Shown: in pieces, positions 11,130 to 22,899 of the stretch
Layout of the letters: each line of letters begins with the position of its first letter
Position numbering within the stretch: position 1 is the first letter of the stretch
DNA from: Pyrus communis
Lineage: Eukaryota; Streptophyta; Magnoliopsida; Rosales; Rosaceae
Length of the DNA stretch: 64,000 nucleotides
Direction of reading: 5' to 3'
Assembly: GCF_963583255.1 (NCBI RefSeq)
Contig: NC_084817.1
Coordinates: 19,821,989 to 19,885,988 of the forward strand
The notes under the pieces: generated by a model
What the model was told of the DNA's origin: nothing
The model's database searches: none
What the model saw: the letters and a program-made list of their open reading frames with translations, nothing else
Made by a program: the position numbers and the translations under genes

Positions 11130-12213
11130 CTATAACCTTTTTTCAAGGCCTTGACCCCATTTTCCCTCCATGTTGTGGACATCAACATTTGACTTGGGCC
11201 CAGGACAACTTGCTGCAACAGCAGCTTTCCCAACATCATAATTGGGTCTTGCTTGGCCCGCTACCACAGCAGCCCCTCCAACTCCAGACTTGGCCAATTT
11301 GGCCTGACCCGTGCATCTCCCCTTTGCCTTTAATTCCTTTTTTCTTTCCCAATACCATTCTGGGTACCTGTGGATCTCAAAACAAGTTTCTTCAATGTGC
11401 CTTTTTCCATTGCAGTGATTGCAATGAAGCTTGTCCTTGTCAATTTCTTCTTGGGTACGATTTGGGCAAGGTGCTCCGATGGTTGATGGACGTAGGAATG
11501 ATAATGGGGACTTGATGACCATTGCCATAGAAGAGCTTGATGTGGTGGCTTTTGTTCCAAGCATGGTGGTCTGTCTTTGTGCTTCACGTCTAACCAAACT
11601 GAAGCACTCTTCAATCCCAGGAATAGGTTTCATTCTTAGGATCTCACTCCGAACTTGGTCGAAGCCATTATCTAATCCAGCAAGGAAATCATACACCCTG
11701 TCCTTTGATAGTTCTTCCTTGCGGATCCGAAGGTCAATTACACACACCATCTTGATAGGACGCCTTTTATCAAGATCTTGCCACACTCCCTTTCAGTTCT
11801 ATAAAATACAAATTTACCAGACCACCGTCTTGTCTAGTCCGTGTAGCCTTGCATCTCAGTTCATAATACTGAGACTCGTCGGATCCATCATAGAACATCT
11901 GGCTTGCATTTTCCCAGATGTCCTTGGCTGTCGACAAATCGATGAAAAGACTCAACAGGTGCAGTTCCATGGTTTTCAATAGCCACCCTCGCACAATAGC
12001 ATCTTCGGTGACCCACTTGGGGTATCCCGAAGAGTCTTCTGCGATAACTGGGATTTTTCCAGTCAAATACCCCTGCTTGCCGAGGCCTGAAGCATGGACC
12101 TCCATCATCTTCGACCACACTTTCCAGTTTGTGTCATTCAATCTGTATCCAAACGAAATGCCGCTGATGTTGGTAGACTCATTCGGAATGGACACGGATT
12201 GGATGGTAACCAA
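11130..12213 (-). pseudogene. copia family B gag
   Basis: Frames 12213-11770 and 11786-11130 join with one shift near 11780. The first has GYRLNDTNWKVWSKMMEVHA (gag N-terminus) and KDIWENASQMFYDGSDESQ. The second has DRVYDFLAGLDNGFDQVRSE and a zinc knuckle CNHCNGKRHIEETC, which fits CX2CX4HX4C. The upstream open frame begins at a TTG; I saw no convincing ATG, so the start may be lost. Confidence 0.82.
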
Positions 12214-12433
12214 CTCACCAGTTTTTCTTTCTTCAGCTATCGAACCAAATTGGTTTTTAATTTAATAAGGTTGAATTTGATGCAGCCTTGATGATCACAA
12301 CGCCACAGAGATTTTGGATTCCTGGGTTCAAATTTTAAGAACACCAGAAGTTGTTTCTGATGCAACCTTGGTTGCGGTTTGCACGTTTGCCTGGTTTTGG
12401 GGTTTTGTTTGGGAAGAGACAAACCGAAACCTA

Positions 12434-12444
12434 CTCTGATCCCA
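12434..12444 (-). other. primer binding site of copia family B
   Basis: On the minus strand TGGGATCAGAG starts immediately after the 5' LTR and continues to GGTTTCGG. It differs at one position from the initiator-Met tRNA complement TGGTATCAGAG. Its exact adjacency to the LTR supports the TG..CT border. Confidence 0.8.
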
Positions 12445-12622
12445 AGATAAAAGTCTATGTGTTTAGGGTTTAATTGTTCTATTTATTCCTCTCTCTAGGA
12501 GGCATATATATAATTGTACAAGAGGTCCTATAGTTTTAGGAAATAAGAATCCCAAGTATACAATGAATCAATGATCCTATTCTGATTACATTACTAAAAC
12601 ATATAGTTGACTCACGCCAACA
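12445..12622 (-). repeat. 5' LTR of copia family B
   Basis: Partner of 5361-5540. The plus strand reads AGATAAAAGTCTATGTG to CACGCCAACA, followed by the target duplication CATAC at 12623-12627. The minus-strand ends are TGTTGG…TTTTATCT. Confidence 0.9.
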
Positions 12623-12661
12623 CATACAATAATTTAGTTGATCAACTGTCAATTCTAACAA

Positions 12662-12815
12662 GGGCACTGCTATTTACACACCTCATTTTTTCTTTCACAC
12701 ATTTTTTTTTACTTTTCGGGCGTAAGACTAAATGAATTGAAAAATATCAAAAGACATAAATTAATAAGGGGTGTATGAAAAATAAAAGAAAAATGTGTGG
12801 ATAACATCACCTTTC
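12662..12815. repeat. MITE-like inverted repeat
   Basis: The left arm GGGCACTGCTATTTACACAC…TTTCACACAT pairs imperfectly with the right arm AAATGTGTGGATAACATCACCTTTC. The unit is about 150 bp, AT-rich and non-coding. It lies about 35 bp from the right edge of copia family B. Confidence 0.5.
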
Positions 12816-13775
12816 TGGCAATATATAAGGGATATCCAAGATTTCAAACAAACCCGTTTTAACTCCATGATTCACCTTTGATAAAATGTTTAAGGGACGG
12901 AGACGCCAGAATAAGTCACGAGTGCATGCACGACGGATAAGGAATCAACTCACATACGTTTGCGCGAAAGGTCCTAATATTTCCCTTCAATTTTGAGTGC
13001 CTTTGTTTTGAATTTGCTAGGTTACATTTGTGAAACACCTCAACAAAGCCTAATGATAAATGGCCGCTCGCTCCTTATCCGGCCCATTTTTGCAATCCTG
13101 GGCTATGAATCGTGACACTTTCCTCTCCTAAAACCCAAGTGGAGATTTTGGATAAGGAAATCAAACTCTTTTGACCAAAAAATAATCTAGTGCAAAATGG
13201 CTGATTGATTAAACGACACTCATTCTCCATTTTATTAAAAAATACTTTGAATTCAAATTTCATAAACGATACTTATTAATAAAACGTAAAAAATCTAATG
13301 TACCATGAATATGTGTAATGTTTCATTAAAAAGAGTAAATACCATGTCACAAATATGCGTATAAAAGTTGGCATCTTCATAGAAGAGTAAGTCAGAGCAA
13401 AATTGGGAGAGGTCTTGGGCTATGCCAACTGTAATGTACATGGTCTCAAATTGTTTTGCATATTGAATATTGCGGGCCTTGGTTGGCCCAAGTGCTAGAT
13501 TTAAGGCCAACAATACTGTTATATTAAGTTTACCAATGTAACCGTTTTGATTTTTGTTTTGTTCATTTTTTTGCGTTTGGATTTATGGTAGAGAGATTTT
13601 TTGTACATGACGTCATGTCTTTCCTAAAGACAGCATGCATGGGCAGTAGGAATTGAGTAAACCTCACTTTTACTTAGTTTATCATCAACTATGCTCTATT
13701 TGTTGACATGTTTTATTATTTGAGGTATATAATGGTCATTTAAAGCTTCAATTTAAGGTTTTAAGTAATTAGCCA

Positions 13776-13922
13776 CTTAGTATTACGATTTAGTACTATT
13801 TCTCTTTATATGTAAGTGAGATATCTTATATTCGATTCTCATCAAAGACGAATTCGAACCAAATTATTATGGCAAGTCCATTGTAAGTATTCATTTATCC
13901 ATCAGTATAGATAATATCGAAT
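13776..13922 (+). repeat. old SINE copy (same family as 27250-27412)
   Basis: CTTAGTATTACGATTTAGTA, then ATGTAAGTGAGATATCTTA, then TTCGATTCTCATCAAAG, then TAGATAATATCGA. These run colinear with the better preserved SINE at 27250-27412. The box B-like word is TTCGATTCTC. No clear target duplication. Confidence 0.6.
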
Positions 13923-16441
13923 GTATTATAAATAAAGTCAAATTAATGCCCAAACTTTGAGACATAAAAGCTATAATTGAAGGGATTCACGAATCCAAGA
14001 CTTAAAAAACCTAAAGTCTAAGACCAAAATGATTTGAGATTTTTCAGTTTGTTGGAATACGAGGCAGTATACCATATGTTATTATACAAGTGAGGGGAAT
14101 TTCTTTATATAAATGTTTCTCTATTTGTATATGACATATAACGTATGAGCCTGTGTTCCGAGCACATTAAAAAAATCTCAGCAAAATGACGATTATATAC
14201 CGTGATACAATTAGCCATAACAGTAATTGAGATTAAAGTTGAAGAAAAGTAGGAGTAATATTTTCTCAGTGCCTTCTGTTTACTTCTTGCGCATAGACAA
14301 TTGCTATGGTTTAGCTTTTAAACTTTACATAAAAAGTAATTAACGGCTAGCTGAGAACAAATGAATTTTTTTAACATAAAAACAAATTGGTTTTTTTAAA
14401 GAACCAAGTTATTCTTTCAAATTCCTAACTCATATTTACGTAATTTCTCACATTATATTTACTTATTCACGTTTTCTCATTCACTTCACTTTAGTGTTCG
14501 TTATCAACCTACATGTGTCATCATTTGCCAAAAAACTTGAGCTAAACTCTTGCGACATATTTAATATAAAATTCGATTGAAATTTTTCTTTCAGGACAAA
14601 AATACAATATCATAAAAACGGAAGAACTATTGAAGTTGTGCGAAACTGTCACAACTTGGCTCCAAGTTCCTTATAGCTCAAGTTTTGTATTAAAAATGGG
14701 CAAATTGAAAGTATATATAGAACGGTTTTCCAATCACAGATTATGTTCCACGCCTTTTCCCAAGTCAACTTATTCCAAAGATTTTTCACCTTACTTTTTG
14801 AGGATTATATTATATAATTACAAATAAATAGCCAGAAGAACTGATTACATATTATTTTCCAACGTGCAAGCATTCTGATCTTTCTCCAGCGGCATCTGTC
14901 AAACTTTTCCAATTAAATCCGGAGAGTTCGATATATTCCTTGTAACTTAGCAATTTTGAATCTATAGACAAGCAGGCATCCCATTTTGAGTATAAAAGTG
15001 TTATTTTGCTTTTTTATTGAAAGAGACATTGAGAAATGTAGCTAGGTTTAGGTCTACCTATTAATTTGTTCGTTAACAAATTTTTATTTATTTTACGTAG
15101 TTGGGAGTTCTAAATTTAGATTTTTTTTTTACCACATTAGAATATTATATAAAGTGACAAATTATGCGTACAATTAATATTCAATGAGATAAATTCATTT
15201 ATTGCCATGACAAGTACACATCACTTGACAGATCACACATTAATGGTGGACAGGGAGAGGCTAACATACCTCTATAAATCTTCCCGACCCTTAAAATAGT
15301 GGACTGTTGTGGCTTTGTCACTAGATGATCTCATTCTTTTTTTTGAAAAAGACACATTTTGTAGTATAAAAAATAAAAAATAAAGACACATCATATGGTA
15401 CTAATGTGGTACAAAAATGTAATATCCCTACCATTTTCCATTAATTAATCAAAAAATGTTAAAGAGACTATCTTTTTAAACTACATTTTGTCGCAATAAA
15501 GTAAGACTTCATTATTTAAAGAATTTAAATAAATAAATAAAAAAGACCAACCATCAACACTCACTTTACAAAATGTGGTTTAAATAATAGTTTCTCATAG
15601 CAAGTAAACCTGTGAGTAACCTTCTAACTTTTGAAAAAGAACCAACTCTTTATCAAGGGTTGAAGTCAGATATGGTTGCTTTCTTAGGGTTTTTTTTTTC
15701 ATCTTCCTATAGGTGAACGAAGCTTCAATTTATTTTTTTGGCCAGAACTTGTGTTGTGCTATTGTTCTTCTCTTCATAATTGATGACGTTGTCTCTGGTC
15801 CAAGTGATTTTCGGCGGATCGTGATCTAGCTTGCTTGTTCGAGGTGAAGGCACATGGTTACGGTGTTTCGTCCTTAAGTTTTGGCATGCCTCACGGTAGC
15901 AAGTGGTGTTCTTACTATGCTTGTGGTTTTGTCCTTATAATAATTTCAAAAACGTAGATTTAGTTGTCTGTATTATATAATTTTGTTTTGATCGAGTATG
16001 AGTTCTCAAGTGTGCTCTCAGTATAAATTTGTTATGTTATGCCGATTTGCAACTGTATTTATAGTCATTGTCATATTGGTAGCTAAATAAGAAGGTTTTA
16101 TTTCTCTCTCTAAATCATACCAGCTCTTATGTTGAAATTGGTCGCTAAAACTATTTAAACATATTTGGCATCGAATCCTATAATCTTTGATTTTCAATAA
16201 TATTATATTGTTTCTTTATTTTTATGGTCGATGTATTGTTTCTTCAAAAGAGAAAAAATAAACACACGCATACTTATCTAGGCTTGTAACGGTCTGATCC
16301 TAGAGAGCTTGGAGTTTGGAGTATTCTGTCGAGTATTCTTTATTCACATAAAGCTCTTTCATCGCGTAATAACGAGAGAAATAAACATAACCAAATATAT
16401 GTTTCTTAACTAAATCGGCAATATTTTTCTCATCACTTTTA

Positions 16442-16604
16442 AGTGATAGCGATGCTCATCATTTTTAAGTGATGGTGATGCTCATCATTTTATTTATTAA
16501 TGTAAGATGAGTTTAAATTTCGAAATCTGTGTAGTAAATAGATACAAATATCAAAATTTAAACCCATCCAATAATAATAAGTATGATGGTGAGCATTATC
16601 ACTA
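16442..16604. repeat. hairpin MITE with duplicated left end
   Basis: AGTGATGGTGATGCTCATCA at 16468 pairs with TATGATGGTGAGCATTATCACTA ending at 16604, and inner arms GATGAGTTTAAATTTCG / AAATTTAAACCCATCC extend the stem. A 26-bp word (AGTGATAGCGATGCTCATCA…) is present twice in tandem at the left end (16442 and 16468). Confidence 0.55.
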
Positions 16605-17209
16605 CCTGAGGTTTGTGAGTAAAAATGGATCCAACTTAAAAAGAACTCAATTATACACATTTGGTTCACAAAGTTAATCTTATTAGGATTTTAAGCCAAA
16701 ATGGTCTTTGAGATTGGTATAACTTATCATTTGGTTCTTGATATTTAAAATCTATTAAACTGGTTTCTAAGTTTGTGCACCGTTAATTATTTTAATCATT
16801 ACATGAAAAATTTCCATTAAATAAGAATGAAATGATACAAATATTCTTAATTTTGTTAAATATTTTTTATCGTTTATTAAGCTAGGAGTATTTTTATCAT
16901 TTAGTCCTAATTTAACAAAGATTTCTTTAGAAAAGAACCAAAATAATTGACAGTGGACAAACTCAAGCACAACTTTTGTTGATTCTAAATCTCAAGAAGC
17001 AAAATAAAGAATTATATCAATTTCTTTAACCATTTTAACTGAAATGCCCTTCTTATTATTTTTCTACCTTAATTGAAAATTACGATATGCTAAAACTAGC
17101 CTTGTCCATCACATGTAGGTTATGTACATAGACCAAATTTTATCTGTATTTATATTACATACAAAAGAAAAACAAAAATTGGAATATATAGCTGGTTGTA
17201 GTCAACAAG

Positions 17210-17994
17210 TCATTGACTTGAAACTTCATCCAGAAGCTTGTATCTTCTGACCTTGTTCCTGAAGACTTGCCTTGTGATCCCAATAGTACTAGTGTTGTTT
17301 GTGTTTGATATGTCCTCTGACCTTGTCCTCTTGATCCTCTCAGCCTCCTTTTCCCCTTTTGTGATGATCCTCTTTCTGGTAACAACTGGTGCAGATTTTG
17401 GAGATGGTGAAGGTGATGGAGATACTGCTGATGAATGACGAGGAAGATGATGAAGATCAAGTGATCTCTGTTTCTTGATGGGCCCACTAGGTTGCAGCTG
17501 CATAGTGCCCCTCAGACACCCACCAAATGAATTATTACTATTTTTTGATGGATTATTCTTTTTCTTAGTGATCTTGGTAATTGGATGGTCTTGATCTTGG
17601 GTTTCCTTTTTGCATGAGGAGGAAGAATTTGAGGAGTTTTGGGACTTCTCCTTTGTGTCCTCCTTCTGGGTGAGGCACCAATTGCAGATTCTGTAGGACT
17701 CAGCGTTTGGGTAAAGATTGCTGCAGTACCTGCACATATGGAATTTTGATTTGGTCATAACCCAGAAATTGAAGGATGAAATTGAATATATGTATCTAAT
17801 GAAAAATATAAAAAGAGTAGATGGTTTTGTTGAATTGGGGACCTGTGCTGAGATCTGAATTGGCAAACCTTGCAAAGGAAGAGCTCATAGGAGAAGCCAA
17901 AATCCCCACACATGCAGCACTCACGGCTGCCTGCTGCTTCCACTTGGACTACTGATGGTGTGGTGGTGGTGTTTCCTTTGCTGCTTGTTGTCAT
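17210..17994 (-). CDS. PHD-type zinc finger nuclear protein (two exons)
   Basis: Exon 1 17994-17843 and exon 2 17729-17210 join across a 113-bp GT..AG intron (CAG|GT, GCAG|G) to give 223 residues. The intron splits an Arg codon and the frame is kept. Residues 26-69 contain C26-X2-C29, C41-X2-C44, H50-X2-C53 and C66-X2-C69, the Cys4-His-Cys3 order of a compact PHD finger. The rest is Ser/Lys-rich and low-complexity, with basic clusters (TRKRIITKGEKEAERIKRTR) that look like a nuclear localisation signal, and a conserved-looking tail QVFRNKVRRYKLLDEVSSQ. It resembles an uncharacterised plant family annotated as PHD/RING-FYVE-like; a chromatin-reader role is only inferred. The start is the first in-frame ATG after the CT-rich leader. 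Confidence 0.85.
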
Positions 17995-18275
17995 ATTGTT
18001 GTTGTTGCAGAGGAGGGAGGGGGAGAGTGAGACAGAGAGAGAGAGAGAGAAGGGGATGAGGGATTTTTTTTTTTTTTTTTTTTGGGTTGGCCGACGGCCA
18101 CACAACAAAAGCCACAAGACGTGTAGAGTGTTTTATTGTGATATATAATTAAATAAAATATACACATCATTTTCATTTTTGCTATGGCCGTGTGTAAAAC
18201 GTATTAGAAAGATGATTTCCACGCGCCTCTCACGCTCTTTTTTGGTACGGCAATGAAGAAAAATAAAAATGTTTA
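17995..18275 (-). promoter_or_regulatory. leader and short remaining promoter of the PHD gene
   Basis: The leader carries a (GA)n run (18029-18050, CT on the gene strand) and a run of about 20 T (18064-18083). A TATA-like element (minus strand TATATAT, 18142-18147) fits a start of transcription near 18110. Native upstream DNA ends at 18275, where the LTR of copia family A copy 2 begins. Any enhancers further upstream have been moved about 7 kb away. Confidence 0.5.
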
Positions 18276-18519
18276 TGTTGCAGTCCTATCGGATTAAGAA
18301 TGTGATTATGTAAATCTTAGTATATCTAAAAGTATCTTATAGTTAATAGATGTAACCCTATAAGGGTAAGGATTCTACCATTCCTACTACTATAAATAAA
18401 AATATAAGGAGGTGATACAATGTACACCTCAGAATTAGATCTCTCTTTCTCTCTTGTTGCCGCTAGCCCCCTCTCTCTTCTTTATGCCTTAGCTCACTCA
18501 GTTAATTAGCCCTACAACA
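18276..18519 (+). repeat. 5' LTR of copia family A copy 2
   Basis: TGTTGCAGTC…CCTACAACA. The TATA-like sequence TATAAATA (18391-18398) lies in the expected place for the LTR promoter. It pairs with 25166-25404. Confidence 0.9.
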
Positions 18520-18533
18520 CGTTATCAGCACGC
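18520..18533 (+). other. probable primer binding site of copia family A
   Basis: CGTTATCAGCACGC follows the 5' LTR directly. It resembles the Met-tRNA complement (TATCAGAGC) only in part; position is the main support. Confidence 0.5.
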
Positions 18534-19868
18534 TCTTACCAGAAGCTGAGGAATTGACGCACTGTAGGAGGAAACTATCTTCTACAAATTCATAGGTTTT
18601 CAATCGTTTTCTGCCAATCAGGTTCTTCTAAAATAAATTAAAATATTTGAAAAAAACCTTGAAGTATGAAAACATTCTCCATGATACATGAATCCCCTAT
18701 ATTTATATTTATATTTTCCTTCCAATTATATATATCGTATATATGTTCATATATTTTGTCAATATATATAATTGTTCATGCATTACACATATATGCTATG
18801 CGGAATTGTGAGTCAAGGAATCGAAATTAATTTAGAAGCACTTAAGGTTTTCAACCCTAGAATTCGAAAAAATAAAAAATAAAAAAATAAAAAGGAAAAT
18901 TTTGGGTTTTTTTTTGTGGCACCGCCGCACCACCACAAGGACCACCGCCCTGGCTTGAAGCCTAGCCGCGAGATAGACCCCCTCAAGACGATGTCATTCA
19001 ACATCTTGGACCTTTGCCGAAGCCTTTGGGCTTCGTTGCATACTGTTGACACCAGGTCGTAAGCCTAGTTTGGTTTCGCACCACGGGCTTGACGCCCCGA
19101 CCCGAGCCAGTGCAAGCTAGGCTAGTCCCTCGTCTCAGCCCACACCAGCAGCTGTGCTGTTAGGCTTAGCCAAGGCCCACATTCCAATCAACCAGCCCAT
19201 GAGGCTGGGCTTACCCTTGCGGCCCAAAATCGAAACCTAGCCTCGGCTAGGGTTTCCTCACCAAACTCATAAGCGAGCCTTTGGGCTGGGCTTGTTCCCG
19301 TGCTGGTCTTGGTCCAAATGTCAAGAGCTTTGCTACTAGGGTTTTTTTTTTTCCTCAACCTGTAGGCTGCTCCTGCAACTAACCCTAACCCAAAATGCCT
19401 ATAAGGCCTTGCCCTACTCATAGCACCCATGCCCACCTTGTTTGGGCTCCGGATTCGAATCCAATGCTATTTTTTGGCATTCCAAATAATTTTAACCCAA
19501 ATGTAATCAATATTTTTTCTTCTACGATCGACCCCGAATGGTCTCAATCTATTAAATTAATTAAAGTGACCAGCAGTCCACTAATATGACAATTAATCCA
19601 AAATTATTGGCCTAAAGCTCACTTTTTGGCATTAACGATTCAATAAATTATTTCGTCTCTTTGAACCATTGACTCTCTTTCATAGTCCCGAAGCACTCAC
19701 ACTTGGGTTCCTGAAGCAATCCATAAATCCACTACACTTTATTTTATATTGTATTCTATGTTCTTGCAAGTACCCCTGTATATGAACTAAACGTTCATAA
19801 CTAAACCGACCATGTAGTTTCGAATTTAGTGCATTTGAAACCCGAACTTTTCATTCAAAACTTACCAC
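18534..19868 (+). other. untranslated leader of copia family A copy 2
   Basis: No gene. The stretch 18900-19430 is strikingly GC-richer than its surroundings and full of GCCCAGCC/GGGCTT words (AGCCCATGAGGCTGGGCTTA near 19195). The flanking leader is AT-rich, so this block may be captured or a family-specific packaging or structural region. Confidence 0.5.
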
Positions 19869-19995
19869 ATGAAACATGTAGCTTTCATGCATAAATTAAA
19901 CCAATACATGTCTATAGAACCTGAACGTTCTACAAGTATGCCTATGGCTTTCCATATAAATAACCACGTTTTGTTGTACCCTCTGTTTCGGGACA

Positions 19996-20981
19996 TGTCG
20001 AACTTGAACAAGCTCGATTTCACCGCTCTGGAAGTCTCCGGAAGAAACTACCTGAAGTGGGTTCAAGACGTGAAGCTCCACCCTACTGCAAAAAGTCTTA
20101 GAGCTACCATCGAGGAACCAATCGACGATGCACTCGTCGACGAAGCTCAGAAAGTTACTGCTATAATCTTTATTCGAAGACACATCCATAATGCACTGCA
20201 GACAAAGTACCTCGCAGATGAGGATCCCCGTACCCTCTGGCTCGCTCTGGCGAATCGTTTTGATCACCAGAAAGACATCTTCTTGCCTGAAAACATTTAT
20301 GCTTCCAAGACTTTAAGTCTATGAATGAATACAACTCTGAAGTTTGTAGAATCCGATCACTACTTAAGTTCTGTAACGAGGACTTAAACGAACAAGATCT
20401 CTTGGAGAAAACCTATTCGACCTTAAATGCCACTAATATTGTCCTGCATCAACAATATAAGGCATAGAAGTTCACAAAATTTTCGGATTTGATATATGTT
20501 CTACTTCTTGCTGAAAAGCAAAACTAGCTTTTGATGAAGAATCATCAAGCTCAACCTACTGACTCGAACGCTGCGCCTAAAACGCACGCGACAACTTCGA
20601 ACAGTCACAACCGACAGAGATCTCATTGTGGCCATGGGAAAGGGGCGGCAAGCCCCATCACAGGCCCAAGGTCCACCGAACAAAGGCCTATCCAAGGGAG
20701 GAAACTTGACCCAGAAGTGCCAACCCCTTGCCTCGATAGCCCCAAACTTCAAGAACAAAGGAAAAGCTACCGTTCAATCGGATTCCACTGAACTAGACAT
20801 GTGCTACCGCTGTGAATCAAGGAATAATTGGTCACGCGTATGCCGAGCTACCCCCAAGGCTATTGCCAAGTATCATTCCCATTGTGAGTCCAACTTTGAG
20901 CATGTAGAAATCCTCGAAGCGGCTACTACATCTCTGGAGGTTTCAGATTTTCAAGAGGCATTATCTCCTATGGAAGAATAA
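19996..20981 (+). pseudogene. copia family A gag (copy 2)
   Basis: Likely gag start is the ATG at 19996 (MSNLNKLDFTALEVSGRNYL). The frame runs to 20324, and later pieces are in other frames (20531-20791, 20628-20981). Gag landmarks are LKWVQDVKLHPTAKSLRATI and ADEDPRTLWLALANRFDHQK. The zinc knuckle reads CYRCESRNNWSRVC: the histidine of CX2CX4HX4C is replaced by asparagine, so metal binding should fail. Confidence 0.8.
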
Positions 20982-21195
20982 ATTTAGACATGTTTTTTAG
21001 GGCGTTTAATCCCTAGTGGCCAAACCCCTCCCCCCCTTTAATTTCTAGGTTTATCGTGTAATTTTGAACAATTTTTCTATGTCCTTGGAATTATTTGTTT
21101 GGTTTAGTTTGTTTTGAACTTTGGATATTATTTCTTGAATTGATTAATTAAATGAATGGAATTATATTTACAACTCAATTAATTTATTTCCAGGT

Positions 21196-21771
21196 ATGAC
21201 TAGTGGGGAAGTTAGTTATATGGCTAATTGTGCAACCAAGCACACCATTTTATGTGAGAAACACTACTTTACTAACTTCGTACCTAAGAATGCACCTCTG
21301 ACAGCCCTCTCAGGCCCATCCAACATGATAGAAGGATACGACAAGGCCCGTATAAAGTTGTCCAATTGTATTGAATTAACCATTAAAGATGCACTCTATT
21401 CTTCACGTTCCGGAAGAAAGTTGCTGAGTTTTAGAGACATTCGAGATAATCAAGATCATGTTGAAACCACTGAAGAGAATGGTTCTGAATTTCTTTATAT
21501 CACTTCTTACGAATATGGCCGAAAGCGTATTCATGAGAAGCTGGAACGTCTCTTGAGTGGGTTGTACATAACAACCATTCGAGCCGTAGAGATACACCAT
21601 GTGGCCAGCCCTAATGCTGGGTTTCAGGACACTGTACTGCTTTTGCATGATCGAATGAGACACCCCGGACAAGATATGATGCGCCATATCCTCAAAGCAT
21701 CTCATAGACATCACTTGAAATCTTATCTCGACCATCCGTTTTTTCAAAGCATATTCCTTGGGGAAATTTAA
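21196..21771 (+). pseudogene. copia family A protease and GAG-pre-integrase (copy 2)
   Basis: The stretch MANCATKHTILCEKHYFTNF sits where the family has DSATTHTIL. The catalytic aspartate is replaced by asparagine, so the protease is dead. LTIKDALYSSRSGRKLLSF and LHDRMRHPGQDMMRHILK (HxRxxHPG, the integrase zinc region start) follow in frame. It runs 191 codons open and then hits a frameshift. Confidence 0.8.
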
Positions 21772-21878
21772 CATGCAAACCTCAATTACAAAGATTATTC
21801 ACGACCTCCCTAAGTTTCTTCAGAGGATTCAAGGCAATATTTCTGGACCTATCCAACCAACGTGTTTTTAGATACTTC

Positions 21879-22640
21879 ATGGCGTTGGTTGGTGCATCGA
21901 CACGATGGTCACATGTCTACTTATTGTCCACACGCAATGCTACATTTGCGAAACTACTAGTACAAATTATTAAGCTTAGGGCTCACCACCCTGATTATCC
22001 AATCAAGTCGATTCGACTAGATAATGCTGGAGAGTTTACGTCACAAACATTTGATGATTATTGTATGTCAGTTGGGATTGAAGTTAAACATCATGTACCC
22101 CATGTTCACAGCCAAAACGACCTGGCAAAAGCTTTCATAAAGCGCCTTCAAACGATAGCTCGAACTTTCATTATGAGAACCAATTTGCCGATATCTGCCT
22201 AAGGCCGTGCAATATTGCACACAGCTATGTTGGTCTGCCTAAGGCCCACCGTTACCTAACCTCATTTACCGTTACAGTTGGTTACTGGATACGAGCCTGA
22301 CGTTTTGCATTTATGTGTATTTGGGTGTGCAGTCTATGTGCCAATAGCGCCGCCACTACATACCAAAATGGGTCCTCAGAGAAAAATGAGAATCTATGTC
22401 GGTTATGATTCACCATCGATTATACACTACTTAGAACCATTGACAGGAGATCTATTTACCGCACATTTTACGGATTATCACTTCGACAGACGGTCTTCCC
22501 GTCATTAGAAAGAGATAAGATCACTAACGTTCCTGTAAAACGTCGTGAATTGTCGTGGATTACTCCCACTATGTCTCATTTAGATCCCTGCACTCCTCTA
22601 TCCAAAACTAAAGTGCGACACATTCTAGATCTTCAGAGCA
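21879..22640 (+). pseudogene. copia family A integrase core and tail (copy 2)
   Basis: 21879-22202 reads through VGASTRWSHVYLLSTRN, IRLDNAGEFTSQTFDDYC and NDLAKAFIKRLQ. Against the family pattern (VDAS…RLDNAGEF…LAEAFIK), the first catalytic D has become G and the catalytic E has become K; only the middle D remains. 22278-22508 holds the tail with KMGPQRKMRIYVGYDSPS. Not functional. Confidence 0.85.
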
Positions 22641-22899
22641 TGCTTAAAGCATGCCGAATGCTTTTACTAATCTAACGAAGGTGACGATATCACATATACC
22701 CGCTGCAAACGCACCTGTAAGGATAGATGTACTGATCGTACGTCGTAACACCGCCGTGGAAGGTTAAACCATCCCCGAGGGTGGGGTGGCCGCACCTCCC
22801 ATATAGCAAGGTACAATGACAGCTAGTCAATCACCTACTCTTACCCTGAAGCGTGGCAAGCCTCCTGGTTCAAATGATTCACAACCCCGAAAGAGGAAA

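Larger units (their letters stand above)
5361..12622 (-). mobile_element. Ty1/copia retrotransposon, family B (decayed, nested target)
   Basis: A whole but inactive copia element reading right to left. The target duplication CATAC is exact (5356-5360 and 12623-12627). It has short LTRs (180 and 178 bp), a PBS next to the 5' LTR and a G-rich PPT next to the 3' LTR. After removing the inserted solo LTR (7060-9132 plus one target copy) it is about 5.2 kb, the normal copia size. Domains run gag, protease, integrase, RT, RNase H from 12213 down to 5548, all with frameshifts or stops. It has TGTTGG at one LTR end and TATCT at the other, so its termini are TG..CT rather than TG..CA. Confidence 0.92.
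12816..17209. other. AT-rich intergenic DNA
   Basis: No convincing gene. It contains an old SINE copy (13776-13922) and a hairpin repeat (16442-16604), annotated separately. The stretch 15700-15960 is less AT-rich (…GGCGGATCGTGATC…CATGCCTCACGGTAGCAAG) and may be a relic of another transposon, but I could not identify it. Short open frames here are not supported. Confidence 0.55.
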
